Source: Crambe crambe
Taxonomy: Eukaryota; Porifera; Demospongiae; Poecilosclerida; Crambeidae
Reading direction: 5' to 3'
NCBI GenBank assembly: GCA_963924555.1
Contig: OZ004593.1
Coordinates: 4,398,480-4,462,479 of the forward strand
DNA length: 64,000 nt
Under the pieces are notes generated by a model, which searched no databases, was not told where the DNA came from, and saw nothing but the letters and a program-made list of their open reading frames with translations. Shown here piece after piece: positions 62,940 to 64,000 of this stretch (the first letter of the stretch is position 1; the number at the start of each line of letters is the position of its first letter). The position numbers were made by a program, and so were the translations under genes.

Positions 62940-63122
62940 CATTTGAATGAACCATTTCTGAATAAGTTGCTTGATGATGACGATGATGTACAAATGTCTA
63001 CTTTGGAAGTTTCTGTAAAAAATTATATGGCTTTGACTTCTGCTCTTCATACTTTGAGCCCTAGCACCTTCAAGTTAGGAGTTGCTGACTGTAGGAGGGA
63101 AGTAGCTACTCTGGAGTTATGA
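62940..63122 (+). other. exon-like ORF, unknown
   Basis: After TATTAG the frame reads HLNEPFLNKLLDDDDDVQMS, VKNYMALTSALHTLSPSTFK and DCRREVATLEL, then TGA; the same frame stays open for 33 more codons. The composition is protein-like (acidic then helical). The family is unknown. It may be an upstream exon of the gene that follows or a separate relic. Confidence 0.25.
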
Positions 63123-63428
63123 AAGAAAATACCAAGTATTAGTCCAATGGGTGCCATCCCTACTTACTCTCTGATACCAAAGGCCATTCAATTTAACCTT
63201 ACCACTCTTTTCATATGAGTAGAATTACTACAAATTCCATACACATTACCAAGTAAACTATGCATGTGTTCCACAAGCATGTTATTATTTAGCAGTGTTC
63301 TGCCTATAAGGAATGGAAGAGTGGTGCTTCCAACCCCCACTCTACCCTTTCCCAGAGCTAGAAATAAGGTCACTAGCTAAAGATTTTGTCGGACATAAAG
63401 TATCTTGTGATTGTATACCTATTTTTAG

Positions 63429-63999
63429 GCAAACACATAGGCAATGGGATAGAAACGCAGGTAAGTGTAACTAGAAAGACATTCAATCTGATTGGTCATT
63501 ATAAAGATTTTGTTGTATACCCATTTTTAGGCAAACACATGGGAGAAAACATTAAAGATGCTGGTAAGTGTACAACTTGACGATTCAACCTTTTTGAAAC
63601 TGCTCTTTTCTTATAGGTGATGGGATTGGTAAGTGTAGGCAAAGAGACAAACTCAAGCCCAGAGCTAGAAATGACATTTAAAGCAGGATTTGGTCAGACT
63701 GTAATATACTTCAGCTCCTAGAAATAAAGTAGTTTTGGCCAAAGGTGTCCATTCCAGAAGATTAGTAGTAGCTATTTCAGTCTCATACCCAAGCTGACAA
63801 ATTTCCATCTTTTTTTTTTTAATATAGGCAAACGGATAGAAAAAGGAATGATGGAGGCGGGTAAGTGCGATTTGTCAAGGCAAATGTTTTTAAACTGATT
63901 GTATACCCTTTTTTAGGGAAAAATGTAGGGTTAGGGATGACTATTGGAATGACTGTTTTAAGTTTGGCTTATTTTTTTAAAAAAATGAATTATACATAA
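63429..63999 (+). CDS. micro-exon gene 3' end: 11-residue repeats and hydrophobic tail
   Basis: Exons bounded by TTTTAG/ATATAG acceptors and GTAAGT donors: 63,429-63,460 (32 nt), 63,531-63,563 (33 nt), 63,617-63,628 (12 nt), 63,828-63,860 (33 nt) and terminal 63,917-63,999. From the second exon on all share one phase and give G-KHMGENIKDA, G-DGI, G-KRIEKGMMEA, then GKNVGLGMTIGMTVLSLAYF and a basic end (KKMNYT) before TAA. Each 33-nt exon equals one 11-residue repeat, G-K-x-[IMV]-x-x-G-[IM]-x-x-[AT], an amphipathic/glycine-zipper-like hendecad. The last exon adds a hydrophobic segment with a short Lys tail, as in tail-anchored proteins. The first exon is one base short and would shift the frame unless skipped. 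Introns (about 53-200 bp) also resemble each other. No known family recognised. Confidence 0.5.
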
Positions 64000-64000
64000 A

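Noticed and set aside
1-64000. Bacterial or organellar origin of any segment
   Set aside because: No tightly packed ORFs, no ribosome-binding-site pattern and no rRNA or tRNA; spliced exons and animal transposon families throughout.

Overview
This window looks like nuclear DNA of an early-branching animal, most likely a demosponge (an Amphimedon-like genome is my best guess, from remembered resemblance and not from a search). It is AT-rich. Coding capacity is split into short exons with GT/AG borders, and most recognisable proteins are animal transposon families: Ty3/gypsy, Penelope-like, DIRS-like tyrosine recombinase, hAT, pogo/Tigger, Tc1/IS630-like, Helitron-type and Mutator-like. No bacterial operon, rRNA, tRNA or CRISPR array was found. 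Nearly every coding relic carries frameshifts or stops, so the window is mainly a graveyard of nested mobile elements with a few plausible host exons.

Left third (1-25 kb): a Helitron-type N-terminal fragment runs off the left edge on the minus strand. It is followed by a weak non-LTR retrotransposon relic, a decayed copy of a small basic-protein gene (2.5-2.74 kb), two copies of a 1.3-kb interspersed repeat (3.17-4.48 and 11.96-13.19 kb), and broken pieces of one DDE transposase family (6.1, 8.6 and 18.9 kb). There is also a Penelope-like GIY-YIG fragment (9.0-9.4 kb), arginine/glycine-rich repeats and several foldback (MITE-like) elements. Long stretches here have no supportable gene.

Middle (25-45 kb): a Helitron-type 'MPSK' relic, RG-rich sequence and a 262-bp foldback, a Mutator-like C-terminal relic, and a RecQ-like helicase pseudogene. 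Next comes a pogo/Tigger-like element with terminal inverted repeats that also holds a HIRAN-like fragment. A minus-strand Ty3/gypsy element (gag, protease, partial RT; 35.5-38.3 kb) has its 5' LTR interrupted by a 2,676-bp DNA transposon (38,426-41,101). That transposon has 35-bp TIRs, a TAA target duplication and one nearly intact two-exon gene of about 737 codons of a family I cannot assign.

Right third (45-64 kb): a hAT pseudogene; a second gypsy element with both 131-bp LTRs, a 5-bp target duplication and a deleted interior; a perfect 84-bp foldback joined to a DIRS-like tyrosine recombinase; and a third gypsy element (plus strand, 3' truncated) inserted in an MPSK-type ORF. Beyond it lie a possible three-exon gene for an 85-residue basic protein, a Tc1-like transposase pseudogene, CUE-HECT ubiquitin-ligase exons cut by a DUF4371/hAT-like element, and a run of phase-compatible micro-exons encoding 11-residue repeats and a hydrophobic tail, ending in a stop 1 base before the window end.

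The most interesting candidates are the unassigned TIR transposon, the micro-exon repeat gene and the 85-residue gene with its decayed paralogue.
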